Positions 1 through 6,533 of a stretch of DNA of 9,981 nt are shown one piece after another; position 1 is the stretch's first letter; each line of letters begins with the position of its first letter. Made by a program: the position numbers and the translations under genes. The stretch is from JABDGZ01 sp964483785 (GTDB lineage: Bacteria > Omnitrophota > Gorgyraeia > Zapsychrales > Fredricksoniimonadaceae). Under the pieces are notes generated by a model, which was given only the letters and a program-made list of their open reading frames with translations, was not told the DNA's origin and did no database searches. The stretch is from NCBI GenBank assembly GCA_964483785.1, contig CAZACW010000070.1, forward strand, positions 1 to 9,981, read 5' to 3'.

Positions 1-854
1 CAAACATGCGCGGCTACCAGGGGCTTTTGGAAGCCGATATCGTGCCCATGAACCACCGCTCGGTCTCCAATATCATCAACAGGGGCGGCACCATCTTAAA
101 GACCGCCCGTTCCAAGGAATTTGCCACGGACGAAGGCAAGGCCAAGGCAGCCCAGATCCTGCGCCAAAATCTCATCGATGCCCTGGTCGTGGTGGGCGGG
201 GACGGCTCCTATCAGGGCGCCCATCGCCTGTATACATTGCACGGCATACCCACCATCGGCCTGCCAGGCACCATTGATAATGACTTAAACGGCACCGACC
301 AGACCATCGGCTGTTCCACGGCCATCAATACGGCCTTAGAGTCCATTGACAAGATCCGCGACACGGCCCAGAGCATGGAACGCATCTTTGTCGTGGAGGT
401 GATGGGCAATAAATCAGGGTATATTGCCATGGAAGTTGCCCTTGCAGCCGGCGCGGAAGATGTTATAATACCCGAACGTTCTTTTGACTATGAGGCCATG
501 CACGACGAGGCCAGGGAAGGGCATCTCAAAGGCAAGGTCAGCTGGATCATCATCGTGGCCGAAGGCGCGGCCCGTGCCCAGACCGTGGCGGAAAACATCA
601 CCAAGGCCGTGGGCCTGGAAACGCGCTATGTGGTGTTAGGCCATGTGCAAAGAGGCGGCGTGCCCAGCGGCCAGGACAGGATCTTGGCCACACGCTTGGG
701 CGCGGCCGCGGTCGATTTATTGCTCAACGGCAGCTACGGCAAGGCCGTCGGTGTCCTGCAGGACAAGATCAATGTCGTTGACCTTAAGGACGCCACCCGG
801 CGCGTGCATGAAGACATGGACCGGCGTTATCAATTGTTGAAAATTTTAACTTAG
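1..854 (+). CDS. pfkA: ATP-dependent 6-phosphofructokinase, 5'-truncated by window edge
   Basis: Phosphorylates fructose 6-phosphate to fructose 1,6-bisphosphate in the cytoplasm, the committed step of glycolysis. The reading frame is already open at base 3. By comparison with E. coli PfkA (about 320 residues), roughly 36 N-terminal residues, including the first ATP-binding glycine loop, lie upstream. The internal ATG at 6 is therefore not the start. Counting from that Met, visible motifs are GGDGS (64-68), PGTIDND (87-93, with the catalytic Asp), MGNKSG (133-138), ETR (205-207) and GHVQRGG (212-218), the last three being sugar-phosphate-binding segments. The two positions that separate ATP from pyrophosphate enzymes are both Gly (GGDG, PGT), where PPi enzymes carry Asp and Lys, so ATP is the expected donor. 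The TAG stop overlaps the ribosome binding site of the aldolase gene 13 bases downstream, suggesting co-transcription. Family is certain; allosteric behaviour cannot be read here. Confidence 0.95.
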   Translation, partial: NMRGYQGLLEADIVPMNHRSVSNIINRGGTILKTARSKEFATDEGKAKAAQILRQNLIDALVVVGGDGSYQGAHRLYTLHGIPTIGLPGTIDNDLNGTDQTIGCSTAINTALESIDKIRDTAQSMERIFVVEVMGNKSGYIAMEVALAAGAEDVIIPERSFDYEAMHDEAREGHLKGKVSWIIIVAEGAARAQTVAENITKAVGLETRYVVLGHVQRGGVPSGQDRILATRLGAAAVDLLLNGSYGKAVGVLQDKINVVDLKDATRRVHEDMDRRYQLLKILT

Positions 855-867
855 AAGGAGATGGGCA

Positions 868-2190
868 ATGGCTGTGAATACCGCTTTTGATGTGGACGCA
901 GTGGTACAGAAACTGGTCCTGACCGATCATATCAAGGAAAAGGAGACCCTGGCCCGCGAAATCCAGGCCCAGGCCTCAGCCAAGGGGATTTTTTTGGCCT
1001 CCATCCATGATGTGTATATGGCCCGCGGCAAGGGGCAGGGCAAGCATTTCACGGTCCCGGCGATGAATCTGCGCTGTTTGACCTATTATCTGGCCCGGGC
1101 GGTTTTTCGCGTGGCCAAACGCCTGAATGCCGGCGCCTTTATTTTTGAAATCGCCAAATCGGAAATGGGCTATACGGCCCAGCCGCCCATCGAGTATGCC
1201 GCGGTTGTCTTGTCCGCGGCCATCAAGGAAGGCCACAGCGGCCCGGTGTTTGTGCAGGGTGACCATTGCCAGATCAAGGCCTCGGACTATTTCAAGGACA
1301 AGAAAAAGGAGGTCTCGGCCTTGAAGGAGATGGTGGCGGATTGCGTGGCCGCGGGTTTTTATAATATCGATGTTGATTCCTCGACGACAGTGAAATTGGA
1401 CCGCCCGACCCTGACCGAACAGCAAAGAGACAATTTCGAAATCTGCGCGGACATGACCGCCTTTATCCGCGGCATCCAGCCCAAGGGCATTGAGATTTCC
1501 ATCGGCGGGGAAATCGGCGAGGTGGGCCATAAAAACAGCACCGTGGAAGAGCTGGTGGCTTTTACCGAAGGCTATAACCAGGCCCTGCCGCAAGGGGTCC
1601 TGGGTTTAAGCAAGATTTCCGTGCAAACCGGCACTTCCCACGGCGGCACGGTGCTGCCGGACGGGACCATTGCCAAGGCCAATGTGGATTTTAAGACCTT
1701 GCAGGACCTTTCAGCGGCCGCGCAAGCGAAATTCGGCATGGGCGGCGCGGTGCAGCACGGCGCTTCGACCCTGACCGATGATCAATTTAATAAATTTCCG
1801 GAGGTCAATACCATCGAGATCCATCTGGCCACCAATTTCCAGAACAAGACCTTGGACAGCCAATTGTTCCCTAAGGAGCTGTACGCGCAAATGATGGCGT
1901 GGACCAAGGCCAATTGCCAGAGCGAGCGCAAGGCCACAGACACCGATGAGCAATATATCTACAAGGCCCGCAAGCGCGCCTTGGGGCAGTTCAAAAAAGA
2001 CATCATGAGCATGCCTTTAAGCGTCAAGGAAGGCATCGCCGCAGAAATCGAAAAGAATTTTGAATTTTTATTCAAACAGCTCAATGTCCATGACACCAAG
2101 GATTTTGTGGCCAAGATCGTCAAGCCGGTCAATACCGTGATCGGCCTGCGCCACGTCCAGGCGCATTTGGACGGCGAAGGGGATGATTAA
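868..2190 (+). CDS. fba: Class II (metal-dependent) fructose-bisphosphate aldolase, long divergent form
   Basis: Probably cleaves fructose 1,6-bisphosphate into dihydroxyacetone phosphate and glyceraldehyde 3-phosphate. Class II features, in order: FTVPAMN (61-67), QGDH (130-133, matching the HxDH metal/catalytic motif, with Gln in place of the first His), IDVDSS (167-172), GGEIGEVGHKN (213-223), GTSHGG (255-260) and QHGAS (296-300). H133, H258 and H297 are the expected zinc ligands. At 440 residues it is clearly longer than usual class II enzymes (roughly 285-360), with an N-terminal extension and a lysine-rich, probably helical tail after about residue 330. The usual C-terminal NIDTD phosphate-binding motif is replaced by something like EIHLAT (317-322). 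The start is fixed by an AGAAGGAG ribosome site at 853-860. Position directly after pfkA supports the fructose-bisphosphate assignment. A tagatose-bisphosphate or other ketose-bisphosphate specificity is the main alternative. Confidence 0.85.
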   Translation: MAVNTAFDVDAVVQKLVLTDHIKEKETLAREIQAQASAKGIFLASIHDVYMARGKGQGKHFTVPAMNLRCLTYYLARAVFRVAKRLNAGAFIFEIAKSEMGYTAQPPIEYAAVVLSAAIKEGHSGPVFVQGDHCQIKASDYFKDKKKEVSALKEMVADCVAAGFYNIDVDSSTTVKLDRPTLTEQQRDNFEICADMTAFIRGIQPKGIEISIGGEIGEVGHKNSTVEELVAFTEGYNQALPQGVLGLSKISVQTGTSHGGTVLPDGTIAKANVDFKTLQDLSAAAQAKFGMGGAVQHGASTLTDDQFNKFPEVNTIEIHLATNFQNKTLDSQLFPKELYAQMMAWTKANCQSERKATDTDEQYIYKARKRALGQFKKDIMSMPLSVKEGIAAEIEKNFEFLFKQLNVHDTKDFVAKIVKPVNTVIGLRHVQAHLDGEGDD

Positions 2191-2209
2191 TTCCGTGCCG
2201 CACGGCATG

Positions 2210-2241
2210 AAAAACCATCACAACCCCCGGGGTTGTGATGG
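2210..2241 (-). terminator. Strong hairpin with T-run on the minus strand (minus-facing intrinsic terminator)
   Basis: Arms CCATCACAACCCC (2215-2227) and GGGGTTGTGATGG (2229-2241) are perfect complements; allowing a real loop gives about 11-12 bp. On the + strand the right arm is followed by TCCTGACGG, with no T-run. On the minus strand the stem runs straight into TTTTT (complement of A2210-A2214), the classic layout of a Rho-independent terminator. It would stop transcription entering fba antisense, yet no minus-strand gene is visible. On the + strand it could still stabilise the 3' end of the pfkA–fba transcript or act as a weak, U-less terminator. Confidence 0.6.
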
Positions 2242-2267
2242 TCCTGACGGAATCGTGAAAGGAAGAT

Positions 2268-3260
2268 ATGGCTAAGATTTATTACGACAAAGACTGTAAC
2301 ATCAATGATATAAAAAATAAAACCATCGCCGTGGTGGGCTACGGCATTCAAGGCCGCGGCCAGGCCCTGAACCTGCGCGACAGCGGCTTGAACGTGATCA
2401 TTGCCCAGCGTCCCGGCGGACCCAATCATGCCAAGGCCCTTCAGGACGGCTTTCAACCCATGTCCGTGGAGCAGGCCGCGCGCCAGGCGGATGTCATCAT
2501 CCTGTTGACCCAGGACCATCTGCAGGCGGAGATTTACAAGCATTCCATCGAGCCTTATTTAGGCAAGGGCAAGGCCCTGGCTTTTTCCCATGGCTTCAAC
2601 ATTCATTTTAAGTTCATTGTCCCGCCTAAGCACGCGGATGTTTTTATGATCGCGCCCAAAGGCCCAGGGGCCCTGGTGCGCCGGCAATATGAGGAAGGCC
2701 GCGGCGTGCCTTGTTTGGTGGCGGTGCATCAAAACGCCACGGGCAAGGCCTTGAAAATCGCTCTGGCCTACGCCAAGGGCATCGGCGGTTCGCGCGCCGG
2801 CATCATCCAAACCACCTTTAAAGAGGAAACCGAGACGGATTTGTTCGGCGAGCAGGCGGTGTTGTGCGGCGGGGCCAGCGAATTGGTCAAGGCCGGCTTC
2901 GAGACCCTGACCAAGGCCGGGTATCAGCCGGAAATCGCCTATTTTGAATGCCTGCATGAGCTGAAATTGATCGTGGATTTGATGTATGAGGACGGCATCC
3001 AGGGCATGCGCAAGCGCGTCTCTGATACGGCGGAATACGGGGACATGACCCGCGGCAAGCGCATTGTGAATGAGCGCATCCGCAAGGAAATGATCAAGAT
3101 CCTCGCCGAGATCCAAAAAGGCAAATTCGCCAGGGAATGGATGGCGGAGAACAAAGCCGGGCGCAAGAATTTCCTGAAGATGCGCAAGGCCGGAGAAAAT
3201 CATCCCATCGAAAAAGTGGGGGCCCGGCTACGGGGCATGATGAGCTGGATGAAAAAATAA
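2268..3260 (+). CDS. ilvC: Ketol-acid reductoisomerase, class I (short form)
   Basis: Converts acetolactate (or acetohydroxybutyrate) to the dihydroxy acid by Mg-dependent isomerisation and NAD(P)H reduction; this is the second common step of valine, leucine and isoleucine synthesis. Seen in the 330-residue protein: nucleotide loop VGYGIQG (23-29), HGFNIHF (108-114, with the conserved active-site His), KGPG (131-134), Mg ligands D191 and E195 in DLFGEQAVLCGG (191-202), E227 and E231 in FECLHELK, and VSDTAEYGD (251-259) with the substrate-binding Ser. Length and a single knotted C-terminal domain fit class I. The loop deciding NADPH versus NADH reads QRPGGPN (47-53) and lacks the serines common in NADPH enzymes, so cofactor preference is open. 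Start is supported by AAAGGAAG at 2258-2265. No ilvB or ilvN lies next to it, unlike the common ilvBNC order; leuA follows after 84 bases. Confidence 0.96.
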   Translation: MAKIYYDKDCNINDIKNKTIAVVGYGIQGRGQALNLRDSGLNVIIAQRPGGPNHAKALQDGFQPMSVEQAARQADVIILLTQDHLQAEIYKHSIEPYLGKGKALAFSHGFNIHFKFIVPPKHADVFMIAPKGPGALVRRQYEEGRGVPCLVAVHQNATGKALKIALAYAKGIGGSRAGIIQTTFKEETETDLFGEQAVLCGGASELVKAGFETLTKAGYQPEIAYFECLHELKLIVDLMYEDGIQGMRKRVSDTAEYGDMTRGKRIVNERIRKEMIKILAEIQKGKFAREWMAENKAGRKNFLKMRKAGENHPIEKVGARLRGMMSWMKK

Positions 3261-3265
3261 AACTG

Positions 3266-3297
3266 TTGATTACACCTGAAAATTTAATGTATATAAT
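3266..3297 (+). promoter_or_regulatory. Candidate sigma70-type promoter for leuA
   Basis: A perfect TATAAT at 3292-3297 lies in an AT-rich island (3261-3301) within otherwise GC-rich sequence. Possible -35 boxes are TTGATT (3266-3271, 20-base spacer, long) or TTACAC (3270-3275, 16-base spacer, weaker match). Transcription would begin near 3304, at the foot of the hairpin at 3300-3325. The -10 match is direct; the -35 and actual use are inferred. Confidence 0.45.
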
Positions 3298-3299
3298 CA

Positions 3300-3325
3300 A
3301 AGGGCGGCTTTCAACAGCCGCCCTT
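3300..3325 (+). promoter_or_regulatory. Perfect 10-bp GC-rich hairpin in the ilvC–leuA gap
   Basis: Arms AAGGGCGGCT (3300-3309) and AGCCGCCCTT (3316-3325) enclose loop TTCAAC. The + strand continues CCTATTTGAGG, too poor in T for a standard terminator. If the promoter just upstream is used, the hairpin sits at the very 5' end of the leuA mRNA, 7 bases before its ribosome site, where it could stabilise the message or modulate translation. For transcripts from ilvC it may act as a weak terminator or processing signal. Confidence 0.5.
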
Positions 3326-3333
3326 CCTATTTG

Positions 3334-3342
3334 AGGAGAAGG
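3334..3342 (+). promoter_or_regulatory. Strong ribosome binding site of leuA
   Basis: AGGAGAAGG precedes the leuA ATG at 3345, with the GGAG core (3335-3338) 6 bases from the start codon. It is the strongest ribosome site in the window and fixes the leuA start. It overlaps the stop codon (3332-3334) of a tiny upstream reading frame. Confidence 0.75.
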
Positions 3343-3344
3343 TC

Positions 3345-4871
3345 ATGAAAAACAACAAGGTCTTGATTTTTGACACGACATTAAGGGACGGAGAACAGGC
3401 GCCGGGCGCCACCATGAGCCCCGAAGAAAAGCTGGACATCGCCTTTTCGCTGGAGCGTTTGGGGGTGGACATCATCGAGGCCGGTTTTCCGGTCTCCTCC
3501 AAAGGGGACTTTGATTCGGTCCACAATGTGGCCAGGCATATCAAGGATTCCTATGTCTGCGGTCTGGCCCGCTGTGTGACCAAGGACATCGACGCGGTGA
3601 TCGACGCGGTCAAGCCTGCCCGGCACAAGCGCATCCATATTTTTTTGGCCACGTCCAAGATCCATTTGCAGCATAAATTGAAAAAGAGCCAGGATGAAAT
3701 TGTGGACATGGCGGTCCATGCGGTCCATTACGCGCGCAAGCGCATGGACAATATCGAATTCTCGCCTGAAGATGCCTCCCGCACCGAAAAAGAGTTTTTG
3801 TACCGCATCCTGGAAGCGGTGATCAAGGCCGGGGCCACCACGGTCAATATTCCGGACACGGTCGGCTACAGCACGCCCCAGGAATACGGGGCCGTGATCG
3901 CGGGCATAGGCGCGCATGTCCCTAATATAGGGAAGGCGGTGATATCCACCCATTGCCATGATGATTTGGGCCTGGCCGTGGCCAATTCCTTAGCAGGTGT
4001 TCAAAACGGCGCCCGGCAGGTGGAATGCACCATCAACGGGATCGGCGAGCGGGCCGGCAATGCCTCCATGGAAGAGATCGTGATGGGTTTAAAGACCCGT
4101 TCGGACATCTACGGATTGACCACCCATATCCAAACAAAGGAATTCTACCGGATCTCGCGCATGGTTTCCAAGGCCACGGGCTTTATCGTGCCGCCGAACA
4201 AGGCCATTATCGGCTCCAATGCCTTCCGCCATGAATCCGGCATCCATCAGGACGGCATCTTAAAGGAAAGGCGCACCTATGAGATCATGAACCCCGAGGA
4301 GGTGGGGGTGCCTTCCCATGAAGGCCTGGTCTTGGGCAAGCATTCCGGCCGCCATGCCTTTCGCGACCGCTTGAAATCCTTAGGCATTGAATTGGCTGAG
4401 GTGGATTTGGACAAGGCCTTTGTCAGGTTCAAAGAGCTGGCGGACAAAAAGAAGGAAATTTACGACGAGGATTTGGTGGCCATCATCGAGGATGAAGGGC
4501 ATATGGCGCATATGGCCTTTGCCTTGGTCGACTTGATGTCCACCAGCGGCACCCATATCGCGTCGGAGGTGGTGGTGACCATTGCCCATAAGGGCAAAAA
4601 GCAGACCCAGAAATCCACCGGCGACGGTCCGGTGGATGCCTGTTACAAGGCCATTGAAGCGGTGACCCGTTTGAAGGCCGATTTATTGGACTACAATATC
4701 AAGGCCGTGACCCAGGGCAAGGATGCCCTGGGCGAGGTGACGGTCAAGGTCGCTGTTGAAGGCGAGACCTTGATCGGACGGGGGGCCAGCACGGACATTA
4801 TTGAAGCTTCGGCCAAGGCCTACATCAACGCGATCAATAAACACATAGCGCAGAAAAAGCTGACCAAATGA
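3345..4871 (+). CDS. leuA: 2-isopropylmalate synthase
   Basis: Condenses acetyl-CoA with 2-oxoisovalerate, the first committed step of leucine synthesis. The 508-residue length is normal. Seen: DTTLRDGEQAPG (10-21, with metal ligand D15), IEFSPEDASRT (137-147), HCHDDLG (203-209, two metal-binding His), NGIGERAGN (231-239), then the linker motif FRHESGIHQDG (294-304) characteristic of isopropylmalate synthases. The C-terminal regulatory domain (about 390-500) is intact, with STGDGPVDA (424-432) and RGASTDIIEAS (479-489), so leucine feedback inhibition is expected from the family. Citramalate synthase of the LeuA type is the main alternative and cannot be fully excluded by motif alone; the neighbouring ilvC, which leads to 2-oxoisovalerate, favours leucine synthesis. 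The leuC, leuD and leuB genes are not adjacent. Its TGA stop overlaps the aroE start in ATGA. Confidence 0.94.
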   Translation: MKNNKVLIFDTTLRDGEQAPGATMSPEEKLDIAFSLERLGVDIIEAGFPVSSKGDFDSVHNVARHIKDSYVCGLARCVTKDIDAVIDAVKPARHKRIHIFLATSKIHLQHKLKKSQDEIVDMAVHAVHYARKRMDNIEFSPEDASRTEKEFLYRILEAVIKAGATTVNIPDTVGYSTPQEYGAVIAGIGAHVPNIGKAVISTHCHDDLGLAVANSLAGVQNGARQVECTINGIGERAGNASMEEIVMGLKTRSDIYGLTTHIQTKEFYRISRMVSKATGFIVPPNKAIIGSNAFRHESGIHQDGILKERRTYEIMNPEEVGVPSHEGLVLGKHSGRHAFRDRLKSLGIELAEVDLDKAFVRFKELADKKKEIYDEDLVAIIEDEGHMAHMAFALVDLMSTSGTHIASEVVVTIAHKGKKQTQKSTGDGPVDACYKAIEAVTRLKADLLDYNIKAVTQGKDALGEVTVKVAVEGETLIGRGASTDIIEASAKAYINAINKHIAQKKLTK

Positions 4872-5743
4872 GTTACGAGCCGCCAGCCGTATACGGGATC
4901 ATCGGAAACCCGGTGGAGCACAGCCTTTCGCCGCTGATGCAGAACGCGGCCTTCAAGGCCCTGGAAGTCAATGCCGTGTACAAATTGTTTCCCTTGGCTG
5001 ATCAACAGGAGCTGAAGCTTTTCATGGAAGACCTGAAAGAGGAAGGCAATCCTATCTTTGGCTTGAACGTGACCGTGCCGTATAAGCAGGAAGTCCTGCC
5101 TTATTTGGACAGCGTTGATCCCTTGGCCCAAAAAATCGGGGCGGTCAATACCATCGCCATTGACCATCGCCGCAAACTCCACGGCTTTAACACCGACGGG
5201 CCTGGGTTTTTGAGCCATCTGGCGGAACTGAAATTCGACCCCCGGGACAAACGCATCGCCGTGCTGGGGGCCGGAGGCACGGCCAGGGCCATCATCGCGG
5301 TCCTGGGCCTGATTCCCAATGGCCCTGAGCGCGTCACGGTGTATAACCGCACCCGGGCCAATGCGGATCTTTTGGTCAATGAAATCGGGGAAAAGATCAA
5401 TACCTCCATGGTCACAGTGGTGGATGAGCCGGAAGACCTGAATATCGAATTGGCTGACCTGCTCATCAACACCACCAAGATCGGCATGAATGCCCAGGAC
5501 CCGCTTTTGATCGACCCTGGGTCCCTGCACCAGGACATGCTGGTGTATGATGTGATTTACAGACCCCGGGAGACGAAATTATTGGCCCAGGCGCGCCTTA
5601 AACAGGCCAGGACAGCCAACGGGCTTGGCATGCTTTTTTATCAAGGAGTGCTGGCCTTCGGCCATTGGTCCGAGGTGGAATTGGATGAGGAGACCAAGAT
5701 GGTCATGAGGCACTCCTTGGAAGGCGGGGGCCATGGGGCTTGA
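4868..5743 (+). CDS. aroE: Shikimate dehydrogenase (NADP+)
   Basis: Reversibly reduces 3-dehydroshikimate to shikimate with NADPH in the aromatic amino acid pathway. In the 291-residue protein: the shikimate-binding Ser pair in EHSLSP (17-22; S19, S21), NVTVPYK (67-73) with catalytic K73, AVNTI (92-96), GFNTDGPGF (106-114) with catalytic D110, NADP loop GAGGTA (134-139), NRTR (160-163), which contacts the NADP phosphate, and GLGMLFYQG (252-260) with substrate-binding Q259. All key residues are present, and the NRTR motif favours a true AroE over YdiB- or quinate-type paralogues. Starts inside the leuA stop codon (4-base overlap), so translation is probably coupled to leuA. Its 3' end overlaps the prepilin peptidase gene by 11 bases. 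aroK, which acts next on shikimate, is three genes downstream. Confidence 0.95.
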   Translation: MSYEPPAVYGIIGNPVEHSLSPLMQNAAFKALEVNAVYKLFPLADQQELKLFMEDLKEEGNPIFGLNVTVPYKQEVLPYLDSVDPLAQKIGAVNTIAIDHRRKLHGFNTDGPGFLSHLAELKFDPRDKRIAVLGAGGTARAIIAVLGLIPNGPERVTVYNRTRANADLLVNEIGEKINTSMVTVVDEPEDLNIELADLLINTTKIGMNAQDPLLIDPGSLHQDMLVYDVIYRPRETKLLAQARLKQARTANGLGMLFYQGVLAFGHWSEVELDEETKMVMRHSLEGGGHGA

Positions 5744-6533
5744 TCTTTTGATCCCCTTATTTGTTTTTATCTGCGGGGCCATGACCGGCAGTTTTTTAAA
5801 TGTCTGCATCGTGCGCCTGCCCCTGGAAAAATCCATCATTTTTCCAGGCTCCCATTGCGTGGCTTGCCGGACGCCGATTCGATGGTATGATAATATACCC
5901 TTGATCAGCTGGCTGGTGCTCGGCGGCCGCTGCAGGGCCTGCAAGGAAAAAATATCCTTCCGCTATTGGCTGGTGGAATTGATCACCGGCCTGATGTTTG
6001 TGGTCTTATACTGCCATTACGGGATGCAGCCTGTCCTGGTGCCGTATTTGGTGATGGTCAGCGGCTTTATTGTGGCCACCTTTGTGGATTTTGAGCACCG
6101 CATCATTCCCGACGAGGTTTCGATCGGCGGGATGGCCGCGGGTCTGGTCTTTAGCCTCTTTGTGCCCCAGCTGCACGGCGTGCATTCTCCTTTTTTAGGG
6201 GTGGGCTTATCGGCCCTGGGATTACTGGCCGGCGGCGGGGCCATCTACCTCATGGGCATGATCGGCGATCTTGTCTTTAGAAAAGAAACCATGGGCGGAG
6301 GGGACGTCAAATTGATGGGCATGATCGGCGCCTTTATGGGCTGGAAACTGGCCCTGCTGACCTTTTTTTTGTCCCCCTTTTTCGGGGCGGTTTACGGCAT
6401 CGTCGAGAAAATCAGGACCAAGGACAGTACCATTGCCTACGGCCCGTTTTTAATTTTGGGGGCCTTGGTCAGCTTGTTTTGGGGGGATTTGATCATTCAA
6501 TACGTGCTCTCAGGGGGCATTTACCGCCTATGA
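5733..6533 (+). CDS. pilD: Type IV prepilin peptidase / N-methyltransferase (A24 family)
   Basis: Inner-membrane aspartic protease that removes the short leader of type IV prepilins or type II secretion pseudopilins and methylates the new N-terminus. The 266-residue protein has an N-terminal membrane segment (about 5-27), a cytoplasmic loop with the zinc-type cysteine quartet CVAC (42-45) and CRAC (67-70), and several further membrane segments. The two catalytic aspartates are D119 in FVDFEHRIIPD and D191 in the GGGD signature (188-191). The C-terminal YGPFLILGAL (236-245) is also typical. Having both the cysteine quartet and the protease core suggests a full bifunctional enzyme. The start overlaps aroE by 11 bases, with a purine-rich AAGGCGGGGG just upstream. 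No pilin or pilus assembly gene is in the window, so whether it serves pili, secretion or competence is unknown; dprA nearby hints at DNA uptake. A run of eight T occurs at 6363-6370. Confidence 0.94.
   Translation: MGLDLLIPLFVFICGAMTGSFLNVCIVRLPLEKSIIFPGSHCVACRTPIRWYDNIPLISWLVLGGRCRACKEKISFRYWLVELITGLMFVVLYCHYGMQPVLVPYLVMVSGFIVATFVDFEHRIIPDEVSIGGMAAGLVFSLFVPQLHGVHSPFLGVGLSALGLLAGGGAIYLMGMIGDLVFRKETMGGGDVKLMGMIGAFMGWKLALLTFFLSPFFGAVYGIVEKIRTKDSTIAYGPFLILGALVSLFWGDLIIQYVLSGGIYRL

Noticed and set aside
6..8. ATG at 6 as the true start of phosphofructokinase
   Set aside because: The frame is open at base 3 and the conserved N-terminal ATP-binding loop of the family is not present after this ATG, so the gene begins before the window.
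196..272. Pyrophosphate-dependent phosphofructokinase
   Set aside because: Both diagnostic positions are Gly (GGDGS, PGTIDND), as in ATP-dependent enzymes.
976..1593. 205-codon minus-strand open frame opposite the aldolase
   Set aside because: Rich in His/Gly/Asp as expected from antisense of GC-rich codons; the + strand frame carries the family motifs.
2559..3203. 214-codon minus-strand open frame opposite ilvC
   Set aside because: Lies wholly within a gene with intact conserved motifs and shows no domain of its own.
3300..3325. Rho-independent terminator after ilvC on the + strand
   Set aside because: The stem is good, but the downstream bases CCTATTTGAGG lack a T-run and run into the leuA ribosome site, so I list it as a regulatory hairpin instead.
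4820..5530. 236-codon minus-strand open frame opposite aroE, and a 145-codon one in another minus frame
   Set aside because: aroE on the + strand has every catalytic motif; the minus frames show no recognisable domain and are typical of GC-rich coding sequence read backwards.
6479..6529. Upstream in-frame start for the exported protein at 6530
   Set aside because: It would place 17 non-signal residues before a perfect signal peptide and lengthen the overlap with prepilin peptidase to 55 bases; ATG 6530 gives the usual ATGA junction.
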